From Putridiphycobacter sp965230485 (lineage in GTDB: Bacteria; Bacteroidota; Bacteroidia; Flavobacteriales_D; Crocinitomicaceae): a stretch of DNA of 64,000 nt. Each line of letters starts with the position of its first letter. Within the stretch, counting starts at the first letter, position 1. Location of the stretch: NCBI GenBank assembly GCA_965230485.1, contig CBDDLA010000001.1, positions 1,860,001 to 1,924,000 on the forward strand, written 5' to 3'. The notes below the pieces were generated by a model. That model made no database searches and was not told the DNA's origin. It saw only the letters and a program-made list of their open reading frames with translations. The position numbers and the translations under genes are program-made. Shown one piece after another: positions 44,575-54,124 of this stretch.

Positions 44575-45492
44575 ATGAAAGACTTGAAGCACTTCAAAAA
44601 AGTAAGCGATTATCATAAAATGGCCAATATCTCTGGACCTCAGCATCCATTAATTAGCTTAGTAGATTATAAACAGGTCGATTATCCTTCTGATATTAAT
44701 GGGCTCAGATGGAAACAAGATTATTATACCGTTGCACTAAAACGCAATATTCCTTACAAACTCTTTTATGGCCAACAAGAGTACGATTTTGATGAAGGGA
44801 TTATGACTTTTATAGCGCCGCAACAAGTCGTTAGTTTTGGCAATAATCCAAATGTAAAAAGCCAAGAACCATCTGGGTGGTTATTATTAATACACCCGGA
44901 TTTTCTATGGAATACACCCCTGACTAAACGAATAAAACAATATGATTTTTTTGGTTACAATGTAAACGAAGGCCTTTTTCTTTCTGAAAAGGAGGAACAA
45001 ATGATGTTGGCACTGCTTAAGAATATTCAACACGAATACGAAGCTAATATTGATCAATTTAGTCAAAAAATAGTGGTTTCACAGTTGGAATTATTACTGA
45101 ACTACGCTGAACGGTTTTATGCACGGCAGTTTATTACTAGAAAGATCTCAAATCACCAAATATTAAGCAAGCTGGAACAAATCTTATCAACCTACTTCGA
45201 GGATGACGATTTAATAGAGAAAGGTCTTCCCAAAGTCAGATGGATAGCTGACGATTTAAATCTCTCTCCAAATTATTTGAGTAATATGCTAAAGTCGTTA
45301 ACAGGGCAAAGCACGCAACAACATATACATGATCATTTGATCAAAAAAGCAAAAGAACAACTGTCTGTAACAGCTTTATCGGTCAGTGAAATCGCATACA
45401 GTTTAGGGTTCAAAACACCTGCATCTTTTACGAAGCTATTCAAACATAAAACGGATATGTCACCAATGGCATTTCGAAAGTCTTATAACTAG
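44575..45492 (+). CDS. AraC-family transcriptional regulator (paralog of 8805-9713)
   Basis: A protein of 305 residues from the ATG at 44575 (MKDLKHFKKVSDY); the frame upstream opens only with TTG. The N-terminal cupin-like sensor (YDFDEGIMTFIAPQQVVSF) and the C-terminal double HTH (ADDLNLSPNYLSNMLKSLTGQ, then SVSEIAYSLGFKTPASFTKLFKHKTDMSPMAFR) align all along with the AraC at 8805-9713. It follows an SDR by 23 bp. AraC proteins of this group probably respond to a small lipophilic compound and control the oxidoreductase beside them; the direct repeats at 43707-43755 may be its site. Confidence 0.88.
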   Translation: MKDLKHFKKVSDYHKMANISGPQHPLISLVDYKQVDYPSDINGLRWKQDYYTVALKRNIPYKLFYGQQEYDFDEGIMTFIAPQQVVSFGNNPNVKSQEPSGWLLLIHPDFLWNTPLTKRIKQYDFFGYNVNEGLFLSEKEEQMMLALLKNIQHEYEANIDQFSQKIVVSQLELLLNYAERFYARQFITRKISNHQILSKLEQILSTYFEDDDLIEKGLPKVRWIADDLNLSPNYLSNMLKSLTGQSTQQHIHDHLIKKAKEQLSVTALSVSEIAYSLGFKTPASFTKLFKHKTDMSPMAFRKSYN

Positions 45493-45569
45493 GCAACAAA
45501 GCGTCATAAAGAATTTGATATTTTCAGAATCAATTTCTTAACGTTTATAATGAGATTAAAAAAAATGCA

Positions 45570-45577
45570 TATTTTTG
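45570..45577 (+). promoter_or_regulatory. Candidate -7 box for the Cys-rich protein gene
   Basis: TATTTTTG fits TAnnTTTG exactly. A start of transcription a few bases on (about 45584) would give a leader of some 28 bases to the TTG codon at 45612. No clear -33 TTG was found. Confidence 0.35.
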
Positions 45578-45611
45578 AAACATCAAACCGCTACACAAAT
45601 ATGTTTTAATA

Positions 45612-45968
45612 TTGTTTCTGGGCTTGTTCCTGACAACCGTATTGGGTCCTATTTATACTATTTGTACTTTTTACGCCAACCAGATTGAAATTGAAGACTT
45701 GTTTTGTGAAAACAAAGACAAACCGGAATTAAACTGTAAAGGTCATTGCTATCTGCAAAAGCAATTGAAAGGAACCGCTAATCAAGACCTGAGCCAAAAT
45801 CAAAATAAACTCAAGGGTCAGATTTTTTGGTCCTATGCTTTTGAGAACCTTGTTGTGCCTCATGTAAAAAAAAAAAATGGTCATGATCAAAATCGACCAT
45901 ATTACTTTAAAAACGAATTATATCATTTGTTGTTAGAGTGTAAAATCCTCGATCCTCCGCAAGCCTAA
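45612..45968 (+). CDS. Small Cys-containing membrane-anchored protein of a metal locus
   Basis: A protein of about 118 residues. No ATG exists: after an in-frame TGA at 45576 the frame reads NIKPLHKYVLILFLGLFL. TTG at 45612 is the best start codon, while ATC at 45582 or another weak codon may extend it. An N-terminal helix is followed by LFCENKDKPELNCKGHCYLQKQLK, with three Cys in C-x10-C-x3-C spacing. Small Bacteroidota proteins with C.(K)DKP..C.GKCYL occur beside metal-uptake genes. Copper or iron binding is inferred. DUF4625 and MbnP-like genes follow. Confidence 0.7.
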   Translation: MFLGLFLTTVLGPIYTICTFYANQIEIEDLFCENKDKPELNCKGHCYLQKQLKGTANQDLSQNQNKLKGQIFWSYAFENLVVPHVKKKNGHDQNRPYYFKNELYHLLLECKILDPPQA

Positions 45969-46133
45969 ATCATATTTATATACTCACAGGAGTACAATAA
46001 TAGGTGCTTTTTGGGAGCAACCTTATACCTTGCAAAATCGTTTTAGGTATAGAATGTTGGTATATGCCAACCCCATTCACTCTTTTAAAATAGAATAATA
46101 TTAATGGGCGAGTTATGCCCAAAAGATAAAACA

Positions 46134-46523
46134 ATGAAATTAATGACATTTTTTGCAGCAATTGCTTTGGTTGCTGCCACTTTTACTTCATGTAAAAAAG
46201 ATAAAGAGAACCCTGTTATCACTATTACTTCACCAGATGAACACAGTGATTACAAATGGGGTGATAAAGTTCACATGGACGCTGATATCACTGACGATAG
46301 AAATCTAAAGCATCTTCATGCTTTTGTTGGAGATGCAGATGGTAACCATATGCATAATTTTGACTTAATGGTATCTGAAGATATTAGTGGAGAATCGTAC
46401 CATTTCCACGAACACTTTGTTGTACCTGACAGTGCACCAGCAGTGGCCTGGGTTTATTTTGAAGTTAAAGATGCTGAAGATAAATTAACTGAAATGAAGT
46501 GGATGCTTCACTTTGAAGAATAG
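46134..46523 (+). CDS. DUF4625 His-rich lipoprotein
   Basis: A protein of 129 residues from the ATG at 46134, with lipobox FTSC and acylated Cys at about 20. A single Ig-like or beta-sandwich domain follows (PVITITSPDEHSDYKWGDKVHMDADITDD). Clusters of His (KHLHAFVGDADGNHMHNFDL and SYHFHEHFVV) could bind a metal. The family, DUF4625, is usually found with TonB receptors or MbnP-like proteins in Bacteroidota. It lies 8 bp before the MbnP-like gene and is probably co-translated. The gap before it (45969-46133) holds only a small hairpin. Confidence 0.85.
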   Translation: MKLMTFFAAIALVAATFTSCKKDKENPVITITSPDEHSDYKWGDKVHMDADITDDRNLKHLHAFVGDADGNHMHNFDLMVSEDISGESYHFHEHFVVPDSAPAVAWVYFEVKDAEDKLTEMKWMLHFEE

Positions 46524-46531
46524 TTAGCATC

Positions 46532-47269
46532 ATGAAATTAGTTAAGCACTGCCTGACCTTACTTTTTCTTACTTTAATTTTAGTAAGTTGTAAAAAATTT
46601 AAGGAGAGACGTTTAGCAACAGTTTCGTTTAATATTCAAACAGAAATTAATCAATCTAATTTTGATTTATTAAATCGGTTTGATGACTCTAAGAATAGAG
46701 GCATTAGTATTGAATTGGTCAAATTTTATCTGGCAGATTTTTCTTTCATTAATGAAAATGGAGAAGAATTAATTGTAGATGACATTCTATTGATTGAATT
46801 AGATAAAAATGGAATAGCCACATTTGATACAAAGGTTGAACCAGGTACTTACTCGGCTATTAAATTCGGAATTGGGGTTCCGAAAGAATTAAATGAATCG
46901 GACCCCAGTTCTTTTAACGAAGAAGGTCACCCTCTAAACACAACTAATAATACATACTGGGGCATGAATGGTATGTATAGGTTTGTCATGATTGATGGTC
47001 GATATTTTGAAAATAATAGTTTTGTTAAGACCTTTTCTTACCATTCTGGGCATAATGAATCTTACAGAACAATTCAACTCAATAAAAATATGACATTTGA
47101 TAAAAAGGGGAATCATACTGAAACCATTTATCTTGATGTTTCTAAAATTCTTGAAGGTCCTGGTGGTAATTTAGACATAGAAAATGAATCAAACTACCAT
47201 GGTAAATTAGAAGATTTTCATTTATCGAAATCGATAAGTGACAACTTCTCAGAGGCCTTTAGGTTTTAA
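46532..47269 (+). CDS. MbnP-family lipoprotein (copper-associated)
   Basis: A protein of 245 residues with a lipoprotein signal peptide (LLFLTLILVSCKKF, Cys at about 20). The body matches MbnP-like proteins: ISIELVKFYLADFSFINENG, EPGTYSAIKFGIGVP, PLNTTNNTYWGMNGMYRFVMIDGRYF, and SYHSGHNESYRTIQL. MbnP is known from methanobactin (copper-chelating) operons, where it pairs with the di-heme protein MbnH. No MbnH homologue is present in this window. It is last of three genes reading right; a GAGAGAGA/TCTCTCTC hairpin follows. Confidence 0.85.
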   Translation: MKLVKHCLTLLFLTLILVSCKKFKERRLATVSFNIQTEINQSNFDLLNRFDDSKNRGISIELVKFYLADFSFINENGEELIVDDILLIELDKNGIATFDTKVEPGTYSAIKFGIGVPKELNESDPSSFNEEGHPLNTTNNTYWGMNGMYRFVMIDGRYFENNSFVKTFSYHSGHNESYRTIQLNKNMTFDKKGNHTETIYLDVSKILEGPGGNLDIENESNYHGKLEDFHLSKSISDNFSEAFRF

Positions 47270-47300
47270 GTTGATCTTTTTATCTTTCTAATAATTTGGT

Positions 47301-47333
47301 GAGAGAGAGGTTGAGATTACTCGCTTCTCTCTC
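47301..47333 (+). terminator. Hairpin after the MbnP-like gene
   Basis: GAGAGAGA (47301-47308) and TCTCTCTC (47326-47333) make an eight-pair stem 32 bases after the stop. The tail is ATTATTCATT, not a true T run, so termination is only possible. Confidence 0.4.
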
Positions 47334-47415
47334 ATTATTCATTAATTAAAACAGTACAATTAGCACAAAGATTGATCTGACAACACGTTTTGTATGTCTG
47401 TTTATATTGTCGGTT

Positions 47416-47799
47416 TTATTCCTCGAAACTCCCTAGTAATTTTGAAACATTGTCCAATGCTGTAATAACATCTGAAATTGATAAACGAAGAAAGGCAAGG
47501 CGCTTAGCATTAAAGTATTTCTTTTCATATGCAGTATTCGTCAGTTTCAACAATTCACGAAGCTCATGCATCACAGCTAAAAAATTATCTGCTTGGTCTT
47601 TTTTTTCAGTCTGTACGGTTCCATGAGATATAAAAGACGAAATACTTAAAGCCTTTTTTCGCATTTCCAAAAGCAGGTTGTCGGTATCTGTACTCGGAAA
47701 TAATTCTGTGACTTTGAAAATAACTTGTATCAAATTTCTAGATTGTTTCCTGACAATTGTTTTCGCTTGCAGTAATTCTTGAGTTGGTGAAACAGACAT
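47416..47799 (-). CDS. Four-helix-bundle protein (23S rRNA-IVP/S23-like)
   Basis: A protein of 127 residues, all helical, with four helices about 20-30 residues long. The pattern LLQAKTIVRKQSRNLIQVIFKVTELFPS, DNLLLEMRKKALSISSFISHGTVQ, ADNFLAVMHELRELLKLTNTAYEKKYF and LAFLRLSISDVITALDNVSKLLGS resembles S23/23S-IVP four-helix-bundle proteins, a group of unclear function common in this phylum. The usual four-helix start is somewhat divergent, so the assignment is moderate. It is alone, between the MbnP gene (convergent) and the SprB-repeat gene (same strand, 53 kb side). Confidence 0.65.
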   Translation of the reverse strand: MSVSPTQELLQAKTIVRKQSRNLIQVIFKVTELFPSTDTDNLLLEMRKKALSISSFISHGTVQTEKKDQADNFLAVMHELRELLKLTNTAYEKKYFNAKRLAFLRLSISDVITALDNVSKLLGSFEE

Positions 47800-47844
47800 G
47801 ATCCTATAAAAGTAATTAATCCATTGTCAATCGAAAACATTAAA

Positions 47845-47878
47845 ACAAAAAAAGGGTGGCCAAAATTTGACCACCCTT
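47845..47878 (-). terminator. Rho-independent terminator of the SprB-repeat gene
   Basis: AAGGGTGG (47852-47859) and CCACCCTT (47871-47878) form an eight-pair stem with inner pairing; on the minus strand it is followed by TTTTTT. It lies 23 bases after the stop codon. Confidence 0.85.
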
Positions 47879-47900
47879 CTATATTGCTTATGTTAGAAAT

Positions 47901-50900
47901 CTATTTAGCCAAAAGTATTTTCTTAGAATTTGACATTCCTTCTGAAGAAGTTACTCTACAGAAATAAAGTCCTGGCTCAATATCGTTTCCATCAAGTATT
48001 AAGTCTAAAATAACACCTGCTTCCAAATAACCTTCATAAGAGTGTTCAACAACGTTTCCTTGAACATCATATATGTCTACGTTGATTTGTGCACTTACAG
48101 GAGAACTAATCTGCATTAAAGCAGAAGTAGTAAATGGATTAGGTCCAACATTGATTACAAATTGATTTATGCCATCAGTATATACAATACTGTCAGTTTT
48201 TGAACAACCATTTGCATCAGTTACAGTAACTGAGTAAGTAGTACCATTAACAGCACCTGTTAGTAAACTTGAAGTGCTACCATTAGACCATAAATAGGTG
48301 TATGGTACTGATCCGTTTGAACCTGTCGCTAAAATGTTACTATTAGCTGCATTTAAATTGAATGTTACTGCAATTTCTGCAGGCTCACTAATGACAACCG
48401 CGGCAGTAGCTAAACAATTATTAGCATCAGTTGCTGTTACTGTGTAAGATCCGTCACACAATCCAGTTTCAGTAGCAGCAGTTCCGCCAGTTGACCATAG
48501 ATAGGTGTACGGCATTACACCTCCAGTTAACACAATTGTTCCAGTTCCATCACACATTCCAAAACAAGTAGCATCAGTGTAAGAAGCAACTGCGTGGAAC
48601 TCTATTGGTTCTGTGATTTCAATTGATTGAGATGTAACGCATCCATTTGCGTCAGTCGCAGTTACAGTATATAAACCAGCACCTAAACCTGTTGCAGTAG
48701 CGGTTGTTTGCCCATCACTCCATAAATAAGTGTATGGCATTGTTCCACCTGAAACGGTAATCATTGCTGATCCATCAGTATAACTATTACATGATACATT
48801 ACTAATTGTACTTGAAACACTTGTTAGTAAAGCAGGTTCAGTAATAACCACAGATGAACTAATTGTACATCCATTACCATCTGTTACAGTTACCGTGTAA
48901 GTTCCTGGTGCTAAATCTGCAATAGATGCAGTAGTTGCTCCATTACTCCAACTATATGTGTAAGGCATTGTTCCTCCTGTTACAACAACCATGGCTGTTC
49001 CATCAGCATCACCGTTACATGTAATATTAGTTGAACTGGTGACTTCTGCTAATGCAGTTGGCTCTGCTATAGTCGCTGAACCTGAAATAGTACATCCATT
49101 AGCATCTGTAACAGTAACGGTATAAGTTCCTGCTGCCAATCCATTAATTGAAGCAGTAGTACCACCATTACTCCATGCATATGAATATGGCATAGTACCA
49201 CCTGAAACAGCAATTGATGCAGTTCCATCAGCACCTCCATTACATGATACATCAGTTGAAGTTGTTACCTCAGCCAAAGCAGTTGGTTCAGTAATAGTAG
49301 CTGAACCTGAAATTGTACATCCATTAGCATCCGTAACGGTTACAGTGTATGTTCCTGCTACCAATCCAGTAATTGAGGCAGTAGTACCGCTATTACTCCA
49401 TGCATATGAATATGGCATAGTACCACCCGAAACAACAATTGATGCAGTTCCATCAGCACCTCCATTACATGATACATCAGTTGAAACAGTTTCTTCTGAC
49501 AATGCACTTGGCTCTGTAATTGTAACAGTTTGCATCACATAACATCCATTAGCATCTGTTCCAGTTACAGTATAAGTTCCTGCAGCTAATCCAGAAATTG
49601 AGGCTGTTGTTGCACCATTATCCCAAGAGTAAGTATAAGGTAATGTACCACCTGACAATGTAATCATTGCAGTCCCGTCAGTTCCACCATTACATGATAC
49701 ATTAGTAGAGGTGGTTACTTCAGTCAATGCAGCTGGTTCATTTACTGTTACAGTCTTAGTTAAAATACAACCATTTGCATCTGTCACATCAACAGTATAT
49801 AATCCAGCAGCTAATCCAGTAATTGTTGCAGTTGTACCTCCATTATTCCAAGAATAAGTATAAGGCATTGATCCACCAAGTACCATGATTGAAGCAGTTC
49901 CATCACTTAAACCATTACATGATACATCTGTCGCACTCATATTACCCAATATTTGAGATGGTTGAGTGACTGTAATTGTAGCCGTTTCAACACAACCGTT
50001 AGCATCTGTCACAGTTACCGTATAAGTACCAGCTACCAATCCTGAAACACTAGAAGTTGTTGCTCCATTGCTCCACAAGTATGTATATGGCATTGTTCCA
50101 CCTGAAACGGATGCATACGCATCAGCATCAGCTAAACCATAACATGATACATCTGAATTTTCGTAATTAACAACTAATATCGTTGGTTCTGTTATTGTTG
50201 CTGAACCTGAAATAGTACATCCATTTGCATCCGTTGCAGTTACAGTGTACGTTCCAGCCGCTAATCCAGTTGCAGTTGCAGCGGTTTGACCATCTGACCA
50301 TAAATAAGTATATGGTTCTGTTCCACCTGAAACAGTAATAGTTGCTGTTCCGTCTGTTCCACCGTTACATAATACATTGGTTGAAGTGGTTACTTCCGTC
50401 AAAGCAGAAGGTTCCGTAATAGTCACTGTTTGCATAATGTAGCATCCGTTAGCATCAGTCACTGTAACAGAATATGTTCCTGCACTTAATCCTGAAATTG
50501 ATGCAGTAGATTGTTGATTACTCCACATATACGTGTATGGCATTGTTCCACCAGACACAGCAATCATAGCCGTTCCATCATTTAATCCGTAACATGTAAT
50601 ATCAGTTGATGTAGTTACTTCTGACAATGCAGTTGGTTCTGTTATGGTTGCTGAACTTGAGATTGTACATCCATTAGCATCAGTTACAGTTACTGTATAA
50701 GTTCCAGCAGCTAATCCAGTTGCTGACGCTGTAGTTTGACCATCTGACCATAAATAAGTATACGGTGCAGTTCCGCCTGAAACAGTAATTGTCGCTATTC
50801 CATCTGTCCCACCATTACAGGATACATCAGTAGAAGTCGTTACTTCCGATAGTGCGGTTGGTTCTGTTATGGTCGCTGAACTTGAGATTGTACATCCATT

Positions 50901-53855
50901 GGCATCCGTCACAGTTACAGAATATGTTCCGGCAGCCAACCCAGTTGCTGATGCAGTGATTTGACCATCTGACCATAAGTAAGTGTATGGCATTGTTCCG
51001 CCTGAAACAGTAATTGTCGCTGTTCCATCTGTCCCACCATTACAGGATACATCAGTAGAAGTCGTTACTTCAGTCAACAAAGTTGGTTCTGTGATAGTCA
51101 CAGTTTGCATGATATAACATCCATTGGCATCAGTTGCTGTTACAGTATAAGTACCGGCAGCTAATCCAGTTGCGGATGCTGTAGTTTGACCATCTGACCA
51201 TGAATAAGTATATGGCATTGTTCCGCCCGAAACAGTAATCATTGCTGATCCATCAGTACCACCATAACATGATACATTGGTTGAAGTGGTTACTTCTGAT
51301 AGTGCCGTTGGTTCTGTTATGGTTGCTGAACTTGAAATGGTACATCCATTAGCATCTGTTGCAGTTACAGAATATGTTCCAGCAGCTAAACCAGTTGCTG
51401 ATGCAGTGGTTTGACCATCTGACCATAAGTAAGTGTATGGCATTGTTCCGCCTGAAACAGTAATTGTCGCTGTTCCATCTGTCCCACCGTTACAGGATAC
51501 ATTGGTTGAAGTCGTTACTTCTGATAGTGCGGTTGGTTCTGTTATGATTGCTGAACTTGAGATTGTACATCCATTAGCATCAGTTACAGTTACGGTATAA
51601 GTACCTGCCGCTAATCCTGTTGCTGATTCTGTAGTTTGACCATCTGACCATGAATAAGTGTATGGCATTGTTCCGCCTGAAACAGTAATCATTGCTGATC
51701 CATCAGTACCTCCATTACATGATACATTTATAGAAGTCGTTACCTCTGACAATGCAGTAGGTTCTGTTATAGTTGCTGAACTTGAAATTGTACATCCATT
51801 AGCATCAGTTGCTGTTACGGTATAAGTTCCAGCAGCTAGTGAACTCGCTGATGCAGTAGTTTGTCCATCTGACCATAAATAAGTATATGGAGAAGTTCCA
51901 CCTGAAACAGTAATCATTGCTGATCCATCAGTTCCACCATTACACAATACATTTGTAGAAGTCGTAACTTCTGACAATGCAGTTGGTTCTGTTATGGTTG
52001 CTGAACTTGAAATTGTACATCCATTGGCATCCGTTACAGTTACTGTATAAGTTCCAGCAGCTAAACTAGTTGCTGATGCGGTAGTTTGACCATCTGACCA
52101 TAAGTAAGTATATGGAGAAGTTCCACCTGAAACAGAAATCATTGCTGATCCATCAGTTCCTGCGTAACAAGATACATTTGTTGAAGTCGTAACTTCTGAC
52201 AATGCAGTAGGTTCAGTAATTGTTGCTGATTCAGAAACTGAACATCCGTTAGCATCTGTAGCAGTTATTGTATAAGTACCAGGTGCTAGTCCTGTTGCTG
52301 TTGCAGTAGTTTGACCATCTGACCATAAATAAGTAAATGGCGCTGTTCCACCTGAAACAGTAGCCGTAATTGAACCATTTGCAGCATCATAGCATGTTAC
52401 ATTATTAGCAACAAGAGATGCAGTAGGCACAGGGTGGATAGTAATAGTAATTAAGTTAGACTCTCCAGGGTATGTAATACAACCTTGGTTACGAGCGCAT
52501 CTTAAATATTGAGTAGTTTCAGTAACTAAACCTGGCACTAAAGAATCAGTGGTAACACCAGTTGAAATCCAATTGTTTGACGTTGATGCGTTTCTGTACA
52601 ACCATAAGTATTCTACAGTTGCACCATAACCACTTGTTGCAACTGTAAGGTTAACTAGGGTGTTTGCATTGAAAGGTCCGCAATTCGACTGATTGTAACC
52701 AACCGTACCAGGTAGGATAAGATTACAACAGTTTATTGGAGAAGTTGCAATAACTACTGTTTCAGTTATTGTACATCCGTTAGCATCTGTAATAGTTACA
52801 GTATAAGATCCTGATCCAATTCCTGAAAGGTTTGCAGTGGTTTCACCACTACTCCAAGAGTATGTATAAGGTGATACGCCACCTGTAACTGATAACGTTA
52901 TAGTCGCATCATTCTGTGTATCGCAAGAAATTGGCGTTGAAGTTGCTGTTGCAACTATTGCTGTTGGCTCAGTAATAGTTACTGAACTAGAAATTGTACA
53001 GCCAGCAGAATCTGTTGCAGTTACTGTATAAGTTCCCGCTCCCAATCCGGTAGCAGTAGCAGTAGTTTGACCATCACTCCAAAGGTATGTGTATGGCGTA
53101 ATTCCACCAGAAACAGCAATAGTGCCTGAACCATCAGTCCCACTATTACAAGTAACGTCTGAAGAAGTAGTTACTTGTGATAATGCAGATGCTTCAGTTA
53201 TAGTAGTTGAACCTGAAGTAGAACATCCATTTGTATCGATTACAGTTACAGAATAAGTGCCAGCAGCTAATCCAGAAATTGAGGCTGTAGTTGCACCATT
53301 ATCCCATTGATAATAATATGATCCAGGACCTCCGCCACCACTTACAGTGATTGAAGCAGTACCATCCATTGCCCCATTACATGTAATATTTGAAGATATT
53401 ACAGAAGAAGGATTAAATGGAGGAAACAAACTTATTGTTATTACATTTGTTTCTGAAGGATAAGTAGGACAGCCTACTAAGCCAACACATCTTACATATT
53501 CAGTTGTTTCAGTGATTACACCTGGATCAATTGAATCGGTAGTTACACCAGTAGATGTCCATGCATACGCAGTTGTTGCATTTCTATACATCCAAAGGTA
53601 GTGCACTGGACCTTCAGCAGAAGAAGCTGAAGTTACATTTGAAATCACCGTAGGATCGTACGAAGTCGCACAGATAGATTGCATTCCTGAAATTGTTCCT
53701 GGCATTATTAATGCGTTACAATTTACAGGTGGAGTGCCCTCCAAGTCTGATTTATTTATTGATGTAGCCGAAACCCCATTGAAGGAGGTGGCTAACCCAA
53801 TAAATAACAGGAAAACCGATAGTTTCGCTTTCCAAAAAGATAAAGTTCTTGTCAT
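47901..53855 (-). CDS. Giant T9SS-secreted SprB-repeat adhesin
   Basis: About 1984 residues from the ATG at 53855 (MTRTLSFWKAKLSVFLLF), which gives a good signal peptide; an earlier ATG lies 16 codons upstream. It contains 21 complete SprB repeats and a degenerate one, each about 70-75 residues with a (N/D)VSCNG..DG..(T/S)I.VSGG.MPY.Y.WS.G.TT core and TVT.TD.NGC. Two lectin-like or Ig-like modules (residues ~50-140 and ~390-470) share IMPGTISG.., YLWMYRN and WISTGVTTDS. A C-terminal type A sorting domain ends the protein (VGPNPFTTSAL to GLYFCRVTSSEG). SprB-like proteins are surface adhesins moved during gliding. The gene seems monocistronic, with a terminator. Confidence 0.92.
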   Translation of the reverse strand: MTRTLSFWKAKLSVFLLFIGLATSFNGVSATSINKSDLEGTPPVNCNALIMPGTISGMQSICATSYDPTVISNVTSASSAEGPVHYLWMYRNATTAYAWTSTGVTTDSIDPGVITETTEYVRCVGLVGCPTYPSETNVITISLFPPFNPSSVISSNITCNGAMDGTASITVSGGGGPGSYYYQWDNGATTASISGLAAGTYSVTVIDTNGCSTSGSTTITEASALSQVTTSSDVTCNSGTDGSGTIAVSGGITPYTYLWSDGQTTATATGLGAGTYTVTATDSAGCTISSSVTITEPTAIVATATSTPISCDTQNDATITLSVTGGVSPYTYSWSSGETTANLSGIGSGSYTVTITDANGCTITETVVIATSPINCCNLILPGTVGYNQSNCGPFNANTLVNLTVATSGYGATVEYLWLYRNASTSNNWISTGVTTDSLVPGLVTETTQYLRCARNQGCITYPGESNLITITIHPVPTASLVANNVTCYDAANGSITATVSGGTAPFTYLWSDGQTTATATGLAPGTYTITATDANGCSVSESATITEPTALSEVTTSTNVSCYAGTDGSAMISVSGGTSPYTYLWSDGQTTASATSLAAGTYTVTVTDANGCTISSSATITEPTALSEVTTSTNVLCNGGTDGSAMITVSGGTSPYTYLWSDGQTTASASSLAAGTYTVTATDANGCTISSSATITEPTALSEVTTSINVSCNGGTDGSAMITVSGGTMPYTYSWSDGQTTESATGLAAGTYTVTVTDANGCTISSSAIITEPTALSEVTTSTNVSCNGGTDGTATITVSGGTMPYTYLWSDGQTTASATGLAAGTYSVTATDANGCTISSSATITEPTALSEVTTSTNVSCYGGTDGSAMITVSGGTMPYTYSWSDGQTTASATGLAAGTYTVTATDANGCYIMQTVTITEPTLLTEVTTSTDVSCNGGTDGTATITVSGGTMPYTYLWSDGQITASATGLAAGTYSVTVTDANGCTISSSATITEPTALSEVTTSTDVSCNGGTDGIATITVSGGTAPYTYLWSDGQTTASATGLAAGTYTVTVTDANGCTISSSATITEPTALSEVTTSTDITCYGLNDGTAMIAVSGGTMPYTYMWSNQQSTASISGLSAGTYSVTVTDANGCYIMQTVTITEPSALTEVTTSTNVLCNGGTDGTATITVSGGTEPYTYLWSDGQTAATATGLAAGTYTVTATDANGCTISGSATITEPTILVVNYENSDVSCYGLADADAYASVSGGTMPYTYLWSNGATTSSVSGLVAGTYTVTVTDANGCVETATITVTQPSQILGNMSATDVSCNGLSDGTASIMVLGGSMPYTYSWNNGGTTATITGLAAGLYTVDVTDANGCILTKTVTVNEPAALTEVTTSTNVSCNGGTDGTAMITLSGGTLPYTYSWDNGATTASISGLAAGTYTVTGTDANGCYVMQTVTITEPSALSEETVSTDVSCNGGADGTASIVVSGGTMPYSYAWSNSGTTASITGLVAGTYTVTVTDANGCTISGSATITEPTALAEVTTSTDVSCNGGADGTASIAVSGGTMPYSYAWSNGGTTASINGLAAGTYTVTVTDANGCTISGSATIAEPTALAEVTSSTNITCNGDADGTAMVVVTGGTMPYTYSWSNGATTASIADLAPGTYTVTVTDGNGCTISSSVVITEPALLTSVSSTISNVSCNSYTDGSAMITVSGGTMPYTYLWSDGQTTATATGLGAGLYTVTATDANGCVTSQSIEITEPIEFHAVASYTDATCFGMCDGTGTIVLTGGVMPYTYLWSTGGTAATETGLCDGSYTVTATDANNCLATAAVVISEPAEIAVTFNLNAANSNILATGSNGSVPYTYLWSNGSTSSLLTGAVNGTTYSVTVTDANGCSKTDSIVYTDGINQFVINVGPNPFTTSALMQISSPVSAQINVDIYDVQGNVVEHSYEGYLEAGVILDLILDGNDIEPGLYFCRVTSSEGMSNSKKILLAK
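48200..53500 (-). repeat. SprB-type tandem repeats, mostly 225-bp period
   Basis: Most units are 75 codons; for example the sequence TTGACCATCT recurs at 51411 and 51636, exactly 225 bp apart. Neighbouring units in 50200-52350 are nearly identical at the DNA level, more than units at the ends, which suggests the middle has been amplified recently. Confidence 0.85.
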
Positions 53856-54124
53856 ATTATTTATTATTTGTTTACTTCGCAAAACTAATATATTTTTCGA
53901 CAAACAGCTATTAATTATCGATTAAATAACAATAAACTCCCATTAACACAACCTTAATCTCTTTATTTTTTCCAGTACTTTCAGTTTTTTTTATTCTTTA
54001 ACTTTTGTCATTAACTTCAACAAAAATGGCTTTTTCAACCAAAAGTCTATTTTAATTTATTGATTCAAGTGTAACGTGGGTAAATAATCAAAATTCACTA
54101 AATTCGTATTCCAAAAAAATAAAA

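Noticed and set aside
45976..46161. Minus-strand 61-codon frame in the metal locus
   Set aside because: It overlaps the start of the DUF4625 gene on the other strand and has no start signals or recognisable domain.
47901..53855. Regular repeats that could suggest a CRISPR array
   Set aside because: The period is 225 bp in a single open frame coding for SprB repeats. There are no 20-40 bp repeats with unique spacers and no cas genes.
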